From NCBI GenBank assembly GCA_041493955.1, contig JBGPZW010000025.1:1-29778 (forward strand): a stretch of 29,778 nucleotides of DNA, given 5' to 3'. The notes under the pieces were generated by a model. That model was not told where the DNA came from. It did not search any database and saw nothing but the letters and a program-made list of their open reading frames with translations. Positions 7,606-15,298 of the stretch are shown here, piece after piece. This DNA is from QHYU01 sp041493955. GTDB taxonomy: Bacteria; Acidobacteriota; Terriglobia; Acidiferrales; UBA7541. Each line of letters starts with the position of its first letter. Positions within the stretch are counted from its first letter, which is position 1. Position numbers and translations under genes: made by a program.

Positions 7606-7633
7606 GAAGGCTCTGGCCTGAAGGCTCTCGCCT
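7606..7633 (+). repeat. Two adjacent 14-bp direct repeats
   Basis: GAAGGCTCTGGCCT (7606-7619) is followed directly by GAAGGCTCTCGCCT (7620-7633), with one difference. The motif AGAGCCTTTCAGGC near 7532-7545 is nearly its reverse complement, so the block can fold on itself. Confidence 0.7.
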
Positions 7634-7732
7634 TACACGGACTGATCACACCATGTTCTCGCCTGCGACTCCGGCGTTTACCACAGCCGAGCATCGCTCG
7701 ACGCTGCGTAGTCCTGCATTGAAGCGAGTAAC

Positions 7733-7836
7733 TATTTTGGAATGTATACTTACGTAAATCGTGCCCGTAACGTCTTTAGAATTCGCACTTAGGCAATTAT
7801 TTTTGTTGAAGTCCTTTAGAATCAGCACTTACGCAA
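7733..7836 (+). repeat. Three iteron-like direct repeats spaced about 39 bp
   Basis: The core at 7772-7796 (TTTAGAATTCGCACTTAGGCAA) recurs at 7811-7836 (TTTAGAATCAGCACTTACGCAA) with few changes. A degenerate copy lies exactly 39 bp upstream at 7733-7757 (15 of 25 positions agree by eye). The tails between cores are not alike. The array ends 28 bp before the putative promoter of the next gene. Confidence 0.65.
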
Positions 7837-7864
7837 AAATGGGGGGGGGGTACCCCCTCCCGCC

Positions 7865-7892
7865 TTGGTGATCACAGGTTTTGTGATACGAT
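7865..7892 (+). promoter_or_regulatory. Putative promoter of the YfgM-like gene
   Basis: TTGGTG (7865-7870), 16 bases, then TACGAT (7887-7892). The predicted start at about 7899 leaves a short leader containing the GAGGAG Shine-Dalgarno before the GTG at 7926. The match to consensus is moderate. Confidence 0.5.
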
Positions 7893-7925
7893 GCGAGGCC
7901 TAGAGGCGGACCGAGGAGCGAAGCA

Positions 7926-8648
7926 GTGGCGCAGCACATCTCCCGCAAGGAACTGAAGAAGGACGAAATCCGCGACACGCTGGCGCACGGCGCCGAGGCG
8001 GTGTTTTCCCACCAGCGCCTGGCCTTCATCATCCTCGGCGCCGCACTGGGCGTGGGCCTGGCTATTTTTGGGTGGCGTTTCTACACCGAGCGGCAGACGG
8101 TGAAGGCCTCGGCGGCGCTCGAAGGCGGCATGAAGGTTTTCGAGGCGCGCATCCGCCTCCCGGGTGAGCCCGCCCAACCCAACGAAGTCACCTACGTGGA
8201 CGAGAAGAACAAGTACGAGGACGCGGCGAAGAAATTCGACGGCATCGCGCGCGGCTACCGGCGGACGCGCCCGGGGCAGATTGCGCGCTACTATGCCGCG
8301 CTCAGTCAGGTGCACCTGGGTCGCTTCGACGAAGCGCAGAAGCAGCTGAAGGAAATCGAGGGCGCCGGCGACTCTGAGTTTGTCGCGCTGGCGCGCTTCC
8401 AACTGGCCGGCATTTACGGCCGCACCGGCAAGGGCGACGAGGCCGTCAAACTTTATCGGCAGCTTGCCGACAAGCCCGCGGCGCTGGTGCCCAAGCCCAT
8501 GGCGCTGCTGGCGCTCGGCGACCAGTTGCGCAAGAGCAATCCGCAGGAAGCGACCACCGTTTACAACCAGATCAAAAAAGATTTTCCCGATTCCCCCATC
8601 GCCGAGGAGGCCGGCAAGCGCCTGGAAGCCTTCGGCCCGAAGACCTAG
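7926..8648 (+). CDS. YfgM-like tetratricopeptide inner-membrane protein
   Basis: The protein is 240 aa from a GTG start with a good Shine-Dalgarno (GAGGAG at 7912-7917). The N-terminus is cytoplasmic and charged (MAQHISRKELKKDEI). One transmembrane helix follows at about residues 32-50 ('LAFIILGAALGVGLAIFGW'), then TPR-like helices to the end ('ARYYAALSQVHLGRFDEAQKQL', 'LARFQLAGIYGRTGKGDEAV', 'NQIKKDFPDSPIAEEAGKRL'). This is the layout of YfgM/TPR_21 proteins, which act as periplasmic chaperone-like partners of the Sec translocon in Proteobacteria. That role is only inferred here. The next gene is separated by a repeat remnant. Confidence 0.82.
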   Translation: MAQHISRKELKKDEIRDTLAHGAEAVFSHQRLAFIILGAALGVGLAIFGWRFYTERQTVKASAALEGGMKVFEARIRLPGEPAQPNEVTYVDEKNKYEDAAKKFDGIARGYRRTRPGQIARYYAALSQVHLGRFDEAQKQLKEIEGAGDSEFVALARFQLAGIYGRTGKGDEAVKLYRQLADKPAALVPKPMALLALGDQLRKSNPQEATTVYNQIKKDFPDSPIAEEAGKRLEAFGPKT

Positions 8649-8675
8649 CACCGCCCGCGAGCCTCTTACCAGCTT

Positions 8676-8708
8676 GTGTCATTCCGAGCGGAGCGAAGAA
8701 TCCCTCCG
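8676..8708 (+). repeat. Dispersed intergenic palindromic repeat, truncated copy
   Basis: It begins GTGTCATTCCGAGCGGAGCG and matches the left arm of the complete element at 22112-22175 over about 33 bases. The right arm is missing or too divergent to see. Confidence 0.75.
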
Positions 8709-8788
8709 ATGGATCTCTCATGCTGCTTGGGATCACCTCCGATTTCAAACAGTTCGCAATGCTTTTGGTGGTGCGGCGCGGCCTGCGA

Positions 8789-8794
8789 TAAGAT
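8789..8794 (+). promoter_or_regulatory. -10-like box placed for a leaderless dgt transcript
   Basis: TAAGAT is followed by six bases and then the ATG at 8801. A weak TTGGTG lies 18 bases upstream (8765-8770). No Shine-Dalgarno precedes the ATG, so transcription starting 6-7 bases after the box would begin at the start codon. Confidence 0.45.
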
Positions 8795-8800
8795 GCGCGC

Positions 8801-9943
8801 ATGGCGCTCGCTCCTTATGCGATGGATGTGAGCCGTTCGCGCGGCCGCCGCTATCCCGAGCCGCAGCATCCCTACCGCAACGACTACGCGCGCGACCGCG
8901 ACCGCGTCATCCATGCGCGCGCCTTCCGGCGACTCGAGGCGAAGACGCAGGTCTTCACCACGCGCTACTCGGACCACTTCCGCAGCCGCCTGACGCACAC
9001 GCTCGAGGTCGCGCAGATCGCCCGCACCGTCGCTGGCGCGTTGGGACTCAACACCGATCTGGCTGAGGCTCTGGCGCTGGTGCACGACATCGGCCATCCG
9101 CCCTTTGGTCACGCCGGCGAGCGCCGCCTGGACGAATTGCTGCGCGAGCACGGCGACCGCTTCGATCACAACCTCCACGCGCTGCGCATCGTCGAGCAGT
9201 TTGAGCAGCGCTACCTGGACTTCAACGGCTTGAACCTCACCTTCGAGGTGCGCGAAGGCATCATCAAGCATTCCCGGGATTATTCGCAGGCGGAATTCCC
9301 CGAGCTGGCTGAATACCTGCTGGACCTGCGGCCGCCGCTCGAGGCGCAGTTGATCGACCGCGTGGACGAGATTGCCTACAACACGGCCGATCTCGACGAC
9401 GGCATGGAGGCGCGGTTGTTCGACCTCGACGCGCTTCTCGACGGCGTGCCGGTGTTTGCCGAAATCTACGCAGAGGTGGAACGGCGCTACCCGCGCAGCC
9501 GCGGCAAGCTGAAGTTCAACGAGGCGCTCAAGCGCGTGCTCGATGGCCTGGCCACCGACCTGATCGAGACCACGCGCGAGCGTGTGCGCGGCGCGGCCAG
9601 CGTCGAGGAGATCCGCCGGGCGCCCGCGCGCTTGGCCGCGTTCGGCCCTGCGGCGGCGCAGCAGATCGCTGAGCTGAAGAGTTTCCTTTACGCCCGGCTT
9701 TACGACAATCCGGTGATCGTCGAGGAGCGCGTGCGCTCAGTGGAAGCCCTGGGGAAACTTTTCCGGCACTACTGTGAGCATCCCGAAGCCATGCCGAAGT
9801 ATTACTTCGAGCAGATACAGTCCCGCTCTGCGGGCCCACCGCATCGCGTCGTCTGCGACTACATCGCCGGCATGACCGACCATTTCCTGCTGCGCCAGCT
9901 CCGCGAGGTGGTTGGCGCAGCCGCCGTACGTCCCGCCGATTGA
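8801..9943 (+). CDS. dgt: Deoxyguanosinetriphosphate triphosphohydrolase-like protein (HD domain)
   Basis: The protein is 380 aa. It has the dGTPase N-terminus ('YRNDYARDRDRVIHARAFRRLEAKTQV') and the HD-superfamily metal residues His66 ('RLTHTLEV') and His95-Asp96 ('LVHDIGHPPFGHAGE'). 'RVDEIAYNTADLDDG' supplies the later Asp. The family cleaves dGTP or other dNTPs to the nucleoside and tripolyphosphate and so tunes dNTP pools. The length fits the short bacterial type-2 Dgt group. The ATG at 8801 matches homologue starts. Genes on either side are unrelated, so this is probably a single-gene unit followed closely by the SnoaL-like gene. Confidence 0.93.
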   Translation: MALAPYAMDVSRSRGRRYPEPQHPYRNDYARDRDRVIHARAFRRLEAKTQVFTTRYSDHFRSRLTHTLEVAQIARTVAGALGLNTDLAEALALVHDIGHPPFGHAGERRLDELLREHGDRFDHNLHALRIVEQFEQRYLDFNGLNLTFEVREGIIKHSRDYSQAEFPELAEYLLDLRPPLEAQLIDRVDEIAYNTADLDDGMEARLFDLDALLDGVPVFAEIYAEVERRYPRSRGKLKFNEALKRVLDGLATDLIETTRERVRGAASVEEIRRAPARLAAFGPAAAQQIAELKSFLYARLYDNPVIVEERVRSVEALGKLFRHYCEHPEAMPKYYFEQIQSRSAGPPHRVVCDYIAGMTDHFLLRQLREVVGAAAVRPAD

Positions 9944-9980
9944 CGCCCGCGGAGATGAAATCCGCGCGCAGGAGTGCAAC

Positions 9981-10472
9981 ATGAAGAGGTTATTCTTCGC
10001 CGCAGCAATTCTTGTTCTGCTGGGATCAGCCGAAGCCAGGCCGCCGGCCGGCTCGCCGGCGGGCACATACGCGCTGATGAAGACCGACCAGGCTTTCAAC
10101 GACGCCACCGCCGTGCGCGGCCTCGAAGGTTTCCGCAGTTTCCTGGCCGAGGACGTGGCCACGCTGCGTCCGGACAAGCCCGTCATTACCGGGAAGGACG
10201 CGGTGGCGGAGCTGTGGAGGCCGCTGCTGACCAACCCGGCGCTGGCGATTCGCTGGCAGCCGCTCCGCGCCGCGATCTCAAACGGCGGAGACCTCGGCTA
10301 TACAATCGGCAGCTATGAAATCACCCGGAGCGATGAGCAAGGCAAGCGCGCGGCTGGCACGGGCAAGTACGTCACCATTTGGCGCAAGCAGCGGGACGGC
10401 TCCTGGAAGGTGGTCTTCGACTCCGGTGTGCCCGACTCGCCGCCGCAACCTGCGGCGAAGCCGGACGCGTAA
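9981..10472 (+). CDS. Secreted SnoaL/DUF4440-like (NTF2-fold) protein
   Basis: The protein is 163 aa from the ATG at 9981, preceded by AGGAG at 9970-9974. A signal peptide covers residues 1-19 (MKRLFFAAAILVLLGSAEA). The rest has the cone-shaped NTF2 pattern: a helical start ('YALMKTDQAFNDATAVRGLEGFRSFLAED'), 'ITGKDAVAELWRPLL', then strands ending in 'GTGKYVTIWRKQRDGSWKVVFDSG'. That ending is the typical DUF4440 finish. Such proteins bind small ligands or have unknown enzymatic roles. The gene starts 37 bp after dgt. It ends just 3 bp before the truncated RHS frame, marking the left edge of the accessory region. Confidence 0.82.
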   Translation: MKRLFFAAAILVLLGSAEARPPAGSPAGTYALMKTDQAFNDATAVRGLEGFRSFLAEDVATLRPDKPVITGKDAVAELWRPLLTNPALAIRWQPLRAAISNGGDLGYTIGSYEITRSDEQGKRAAGTGKYVTIWRKQRDGSWKVVFDSGVPDSPPQPAAKPDA

Positions 10473-10475
10473 CGA

Positions 10476-12329
10476 TTGGCCATCTGCATCGTGGAAGTCG
10501 GCACCGGGGACGCGGCAGGCTCTCAAGCCTGGGCCTACGATAAAATGGGGCGTCCTATCACCGACCAGCGGACCACGAACAGCGTGACGAAAAGTACTCT
10601 CTACACCTACAACCTTGACGGCTCCATCGCCACTCTGACCTATCCGGGCGGGCGTATCATCACGTATCAGCCTAGTGGGGCGGGCAGGACGCTTTGGGCT
10701 AAGGATTTGGCGAATAGCATCAACTACGTCACTGGAACGTGCGGTCCGACATCGGACGGGGTCTGCTATGCACCGCAGGGCGCGCCTACATCGCTGCAGA
10801 ACGGCGCCAGCATCATCTCGACCCTGTACTACAACTCGCGCCTGCAGCCCTGCCGCATCTCGGTCAAGAGCAGCGGCACGGCGCCCACCCAGTGCAGCGA
10901 CACCACAAACATCGGCAACGTGCTGGATTTCAGCTACAATTTCAGCGTGGGCACGGCCGATAATGGCAACGTGTCCTCGATTACAAACAACCGCGACGCC
11001 AACCGCATGCAGAACTTCACCTACGATTCGATGAATCGCATCGCCACCGCCTACACCTCCGGCAGTCTCTGGGGCGAGACGTTTCAGATCGATCAGTGGG
11101 GCAACCTGAACAAAATCCTGCCCTACGCCCGCAAGCCGCAGCCGGAGAATCTCAATCAGATGGCGGGCAACAACAACCGCTTCACAGGCATGTCGTACGA
11201 CGCCGCGGGCAACCTGCTCAATGATGGTGCTTCGACCTATTTGTACGATGCAGAGAACCGCATCCAGACCGGCGCGGGCGTCACCTACACCTACGACGGC
11301 GATGGGAAGCGCGTGCAGAAGTCCAACGGCAAACTGTACTGGTATGGCATGGGCTCCGACCCGCTCGACGAGAGTGATGCTTCTGGGAACCTCACCGACG
11401 AATACGTCTTCTTCGGCGGCAAGCGAATCACCCGCCGGAACGTGTCATCAGGAAATATCTTCTACTACTTTGCCGACCACCTCGGCACTTCCCGCGTGAT
11501 TCTGCAAGCGAGCCAGACCATTCCCTGCTACGACGCCGATTTCTATCCCTTTGGCGGCGAGCGCGTGGTCACCAACACCTGCACGCAGAACTACAAATTC
11601 ACCGGCAAAGAACGCGACAGCGAGAGTGGGCTGGACAACTTCGAAGCAAGGTACTACGCATCGAGCCTTGGCAGATTCGTGCAACCGGACGAGTTTACCG
11701 GTGGGCCGCTGGACCTGTTTGGACAGCAAGACCCGCCCGGGCCGCTGCCTTATGCTGATATCTGGAATCCTCAGTCACTGAATAAGTACTCCCATACCTA
11801 CAACAATCCACTCCGTTATGTGGACCGCAATGGTCACTGTGTGGAAGACCTCTGCATAGGCGAAGCATTGCTGGTGGCGACGGCGGTAACCGTCACAGTT
11901 AACTATCTAAACTCACCGCAAGGAAAGCAAAATATCGCTGTAACCGTTCAGGGTTTATCCGCAGGTTTGCAGACAATTGCAAATTTCTTCTCGAAGTCGC
12001 ATGACGCCGAAGCAGGTGAGTTAAGTCGTGACGCAAAGGATGCTGCAAAACAAGCAGGCGAGGCAATCGGTGAGCTAGAAGCGGCAGTTGCCGGCGAGAA
12101 AGCAAATTCCAAGGACCAGCAGGAGGCCAACAACAGGATAGCTGACCAAAAGGCCGGGGTGGACGCCCTGAACAGAGCCAAGGACGCAGTAGGCAAAGCC
12201 ACAGGCAAAGAGGCGAGAGACGCAGCCAAGGCTGAGTTGAAAAAGCAGATCGATCTTGCAAAGCAACATACCAAAGCAATTCAACAATTGGTGAAAAGGA
12301 TAGTGAAGACCAATCCGAGGACAGATTAG
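10476..12329 (+). CDS. RHS-core polymorphic toxin fragment 1 (N-terminally truncated) with helical C-terminal domain
   Basis: The frame is 617 aa from a TTG at 10476 that has no Shine-Dalgarno; an ATG at 10545 is an alternative. YD repeats occur throughout ('YTYNLDGSIATLTYPGGR', 'YDAAGNLLNDG', 'YTYDGDGKRVQKSNGKLYW'). The RHS-associated core follows ('YKFTGKERDSESGLDNFEARY', 'NPQSLNKYSHTYNNPLRYVDRNGH') and ends near residue 454. Complete RHS proteins have a long secreted N-terminus, which is absent. Residues 455-617 are a new domain: a hydrophobic segment ('ALLVATAVTVTVNYL'), then a long Ala/Lys/Glu-rich helical part. No known toxin motif is seen. A small gene follows after 3 bp, as for toxin/immunity pairs. 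The C-terminal part is AT-richer than the core. It is probably an orphan tip rather than a functional secreted protein. Confidence 0.85.
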   Translation: MAICIVEVGTGDAAGSQAWAYDKMGRPITDQRTTNSVTKSTLYTYNLDGSIATLTYPGGRIITYQPSGAGRTLWAKDLANSINYVTGTCGPTSDGVCYAPQGAPTSLQNGASIISTLYYNSRLQPCRISVKSSGTAPTQCSDTTNIGNVLDFSYNFSVGTADNGNVSSITNNRDANRMQNFTYDSMNRIATAYTSGSLWGETFQIDQWGNLNKILPYARKPQPENLNQMAGNNNRFTGMSYDAAGNLLNDGASTYLYDAENRIQTGAGVTYTYDGDGKRVQKSNGKLYWYGMGSDPLDESDASGNLTDEYVFFGGKRITRRNVSSGNIFYYFADHLGTSRVILQASQTIPCYDADFYPFGGERVVTNTCTQNYKFTGKERDSESGLDNFEARYYASSLGRFVQPDEFTGGPLDLFGQQDPPGPLPYADIWNPQSLNKYSHTYNNPLRYVDRNGHCVEDLCIGEALLVATAVTVTVNYLNSPQGKQNIAVTVQGLSAGLQTIANFFSKSHDAEAGELSRDAKDAAKQAGEAIGELEAAVAGEKANSKDQQEANNRIADQKAGVDALNRAKDAVGKATGKEARDAAKAELKKQIDLAKQHTKAIQQLVKRIVKTNPRTD

Positions 12330-12332
12330 GGT

Positions 12333-12965
12333 ATGCTTCCAAAGAGATATCTAGCGCTAGCGTCCGGGCGTTGCGGCTCAGTGGATGAGTTGGCCTCGAG
12401 ACTCCAATCACTGACTCCCGCGGAGAGTCGGGAACACGTGCAGGCGATGTTTCGCATTCTCAGAACCAGAAAGTACGCCACTGACCTGAATACTCGAATA
12501 GGCGCTATCAACGTGGTTCTGGCGCTTCCGCACGATAGCCTGCGCACACTTTGGAGGCTCGTGCGACATGTCTCTACGCCTACTTCGTACGAAGTCGCCT
12601 TCACTCTTTTTCTTTCTCTCTACTCAGGAGACTCGAAATTCAAGCTTTCGTATATAGAGCTCGCAGAATGGTATCTCATGCGCGTAAAGAGTAAAAGGGG
12701 CTCGGCGGCTTTCGAAGCAGCCCATTACTTGGGATCGAGTTGCGATGACTGGGCCGGGGTTGAGAGCTTGTTTCGTGTGATTCGCAACGGAAAGTCGCTT
12801 GTTGGTCGCACAGAGGCACTCCAGGGCCTGGCGTATGCTCTGCGGCGGCAAACTACCCAGAGACGACGAAAGATTCTAAATTTCTTGAAAGCTAGAACCA
12901 AAGATCCGAACAAGCAAGTGCGTTGGCATGCCGAATTCGTCTTAAAGTATGCCGAGAGCCTGTAG
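12333..12965 (+). CDS. Putative immunity protein 1, HEAT-like helical repeat
   Basis: The protein is 210 aa, starting 3 bp after the stop of RHS fragment 1. It has no signal peptide and appears all-helical, with regularly spaced amphipathic pairs ('IGAINVVLALPHDSLRTLWRLV', 'RTEALQGLAYALRRQ'). It ends in a HEAT-like unit ('KARTKDPNKQVRWHAEFVLKYA'). Position directly after a RHS C-terminal domain is the standard place for an immunity gene, and HEAT/ARM-like folds recur among immunity proteins. A cytoplasmic location would imply that the cognate domain acts in the cytosol or at the inner membrane. Function is inferred from context only; I recognise no named family. Confidence 0.6.
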   Translation: MLPKRYLALASGRCGSVDELASRLQSLTPAESREHVQAMFRILRTRKYATDLNTRIGAINVVLALPHDSLRTLWRLVRHVSTPTSYEVAFTLFLSLYSGDSKFKLSYIELAEWYLMRVKSKRGSAAFEAAHYLGSSCDDWAGVESLFRVIRNGKSLVGRTEALQGLAYALRRQTTQRRRKILNFLKARTKDPNKQVRWHAEFVLKYAESL

Positions 12966-13049
12966 TTTAGGATGCTCCAGGAAGGCCAACCTCCGGCTGA
13001 TTAGATAACGGCGCCGACTCCTGTTGAGCGAGTAGACTTCGTTGCTGCT

Positions 13050-14879
13050 ATGGCCTGGAGCTACGACGCGATGGGCCGGGCGCTGATCGACCAGCGAAAG
13101 ACGAACGGGGTCACCAAGAGCACGGTCTACACTTATAACCTCGATGGCTCGGTGGCCACTCTCACCTATCCGAGCGGGCGGGTGGTCACGTATGCGTACG
13201 ACGCGGCGTCCAGGCCTCTCTCGGCCGTGGATCAGGCGAACACGATCAACTATGCCCTGAGCGCGACCTATGCTCCACAGGGGGCACTCGCCAGCCTAGT
13301 CTTGGGCTCAAGCGGAAGTTTTGCGGGGATCAATCTCAACGAGTCATTTAACTCGCGGTTGCAGCCGAGCAACATCAAGGCGTGGTCGACAACCAGCACG
13401 GCCCTGGACGTGACCTATGGCTTCGTGGACGCCAGCAGCCACAACAACGGCAATGTGGTCTCCATCGCCAACAACCGGGATACCAACTGCTCCCAGAGTT
13501 TTTCCTATGATCAGTTGAGCCGAATCCTCTCGGCTCAGACGCAGGGGACAACCGGACCAAACTGTTGGGGCTTGAGTTTCAGCTATGACATCTGGGCCAA
13601 CCTGACGGCGGCCAGTGTGACGCAGTGTTCGGCCCCGATGCTGAGCCTGACGGTCAACAGCAACAACCGCATCACCAACACAGCGTTCTCCTACGAGCTA
13701 GCCGGCAACATGACCGGCGACGGCAGCTTCTCCTACACGTGGAATGCTGAGAGCCAGATCAAGGCGGCTGCGGGAGTCACCTATAGTTACGACGGCGACG
13801 GCAACCGCGTGCAGAAGTCAAACGGCAAGCTCTATTGGTATGGCGTGGGCAGCGAGGTGCTGGACGAGTCCGACCTCGCGGGAAACTTCACGGACGAGTA
13901 TGTGTTCTTTGGTGGGAAGCGGATTGCGCGGCAGGACAGCAGTGGGAACATCTACTACTACATGGAAGATTTCCTGGGCCCTTCGCGAGTGATCACGCAG
14001 GCGAACGGAACGCTGTGTTACGAAGCGGACTTTTACCCGTTCGGCGGCGAGCGGGCTATCACCAACACCTGCCCCCAAAACTATAAATTCACCGGCAAAG
14101 AGCGCGATGCTGAGACCGGTCTCGATGACTTTGGTGCTCGCCTCTACTCGTCTGGCCTGGGTCGGTGGCTCTCGCCAGACTGGTCCACAATCCCTGCCCC
14201 GGTGCCCTACGCCGACCTGACCAACCCGCAGACACTGAACCTCTACCAGTTCGTGCGGAACAATCCCGAGACCTTCGTGGACCTCGACGGGCACGACCCC
14301 GCCGCACGGAACTCCTCAAAAGGGATCGAGACTACAATACCTCCTTGCAGCGACGCCACGGGCGGACCTGGCTGCCCAGGCGCCGGGCCGTCGCAAGAGC
14401 TGATGCAGCAAGAGACGAACAAACAGCAGCAGGTTGCTGACACAGCACAAAAGTACGACGGCAGCAAGGACTGGGCCTTCACTGCGCAGAAGGGAGCATT
14501 TGCTTGTAACACAAACAAATGCAATGCGTTCGTAGGCGACGTGACGAAAGAAGCCGGAGCTTCGGTTTCAGTCACGGGTAGCGATGGCAAGTCACGGTAC
14601 CCCTTGGCTGGCGAATTGGCCGACAAAAACACGAAGATTGTAAACTGGCCGGAATTGGGGCCGGGACAAAAGCCACAACCAGGAGACATCGCCGCTTACA
14701 AGTTGCCGGGTGGAGGGACATCGTTCTCTGGTCACTCGGGCATCGTCACTTCTGTCGACCGAAATGGGACCGTTCACGCCATGGCCGCCCACGAGAAAGT
14801 GGTTGGGCCAGACAATAAATTCAACCCTGGCGTAGGAGCTGCGGTAATAACCTACCGAAGATTCACAGGAGACCAATAA
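13050..14879 (+). CDS. RHS-core polymorphic toxin fragment 2 with papain-fold (NlpC/P60- or CHAP-like) C-terminal domain
   Basis: The protein is 609 aa from the ATG at 13050, with no visible Shine-Dalgarno or signal peptide. Residues 1-415 match RHS fragment 1 from nearly the same starting point ('YDAMGRALIDQRKTNGVTKS') through the core end 'NNPETFVDLDGH'. Residues 416-609 differ completely: 'YDGSKDWAFTAQKGAFACNTNKCNAFV' provides Cys486 and Cys491, then 'PQPGDIAAYKL' and 'GHSGIV' (His562). Cys491 and His562 in that order, with the GD(I/V) strand between, are the hallmarks of NlpC/P60 and CHAP cysteine peptidases or amidases that cut peptidoglycan. Expected target: cell-wall peptide bonds of a rival. 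The next gene overlaps by one base and is exported, as needed for immunity to a wall enzyme. The N-terminal secretion region is missing. Confidence 0.87.
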   Translation: MAWSYDAMGRALIDQRKTNGVTKSTVYTYNLDGSVATLTYPSGRVVTYAYDAASRPLSAVDQANTINYALSATYAPQGALASLVLGSSGSFAGINLNESFNSRLQPSNIKAWSTTSTALDVTYGFVDASSHNNGNVVSIANNRDTNCSQSFSYDQLSRILSAQTQGTTGPNCWGLSFSYDIWANLTAASVTQCSAPMLSLTVNSNNRITNTAFSYELAGNMTGDGSFSYTWNAESQIKAAAGVTYSYDGDGNRVQKSNGKLYWYGVGSEVLDESDLAGNFTDEYVFFGGKRIARQDSSGNIYYYMEDFLGPSRVITQANGTLCYEADFYPFGGERAITNTCPQNYKFTGKERDAETGLDDFGARLYSSGLGRWLSPDWSTIPAPVPYADLTNPQTLNLYQFVRNNPETFVDLDGHDPAARNSSKGIETTIPPCSDATGGPGCPGAGPSQELMQQETNKQQQVADTAQKYDGSKDWAFTAQKGAFACNTNKCNAFVGDVTKEAGASVSVTGSDGKSRYPLAGELADKNTKIVNWPELGPGQKPQPGDIAAYKLPGGGTSFSGHSGIVTSVDRNGTVHAMAAHEKVVGPDNKFNPGVGAAVITYRRFTGDQ

Positions 14880-15298
14880 TGAGCACTCCACTTCTTAAGA
14901 AGCCGGTCCTTCGCTGGTCGGTGATGTTGGCGGCTCTTTTCCTTGCGCCGAATCTTCAGCCACAAGAGATACGTCCGAAACCGACCGTCGTGCAAGTCGA
15001 CAAGACTCCGCGAGGAATTACTTATAAGGTCGATTCCAAGCTTACCGGCTCCAAACCCACAGACGATCTACTTCATGCTCTCAACCAGGTTGCGGACCGA
15101 AACGGTGTGAATCACCCTGTTTTCGTGTTCGTTGACCCGCGTTTACCTGTCGATGAGATTTGGAACGTGAATGGCGTTGCCGGTAAGGCTCAACTCACAA
15201 ATCTGCGTTTTTTTATCTTTTTCCGGGAAAACCAGAAGATGACTGAGATAAAGTGGACGTCATTCGTACCCTTCTCGACGAATCCCCCTGCGGACTAG
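14879..15298 (+). CDS. Putative periplasmic immunity protein 2
   Basis: The protein is 139 aa; its ATG at 14879 shares a base with the TAA of RHS fragment 2 (TAATG), so the two are translationally coupled. The N-terminus is a signal peptide or anchor (basic LLKKPVLRW, then 'SVMLAALFLAPNLQPQ'). The mature part reads as a small alpha/beta domain ('GITYKVDSKLTG', 'DLLHALNQVADRNGVNHPVFVFVDPRLPVDEIW', 'TNLRFFIFF'), which vaguely recalls the periplasmic domain of ExbD/TolR. Export fits immunity against a peptidoglycan-cleaving toxin. I recognise no named immunity family; the role is inferred from position and signal peptide. Confidence 0.65.
   Translation: MSTPLLKKPVLRWSVMLAALFLAPNLQPQEIRPKPTVVQVDKTPRGITYKVDSKLTGSKPTDDLLHALNQVADRNGVNHPVFVFVDPRLPVDEIWNVNGVAGKAQLTNLRFFIFFRENQKMTEIKWTSFVPFSTNPPAD

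Larger units (their letters stand above)
7259..7864. other. Repeat-rich intergenic region
   Basis: Apart from the protease promoter there is no supported gene here. The region carries a perfect 12-bp hairpin (7414-7440), an isolated TATAAT (7508-7513) without a proper -35, two adjacent 14-bp units (7606-7633) with inverted relatives near 7530, three related 25-bp units (7733-7836), and a run of ten G (7841-7850). Confidence 0.7.

Noticed and set aside
7646..7828. 60-codon minus-strand frame across the direct repeats
   Set aside because: It is short, has no Shine-Dalgarno and its sequence is explained by the repeat array.
7733..7836. Possible CRISPR array
   Set aside because: Only three imperfect units, spacers of about 14 bases and no cas genes; the geometry does not fit.
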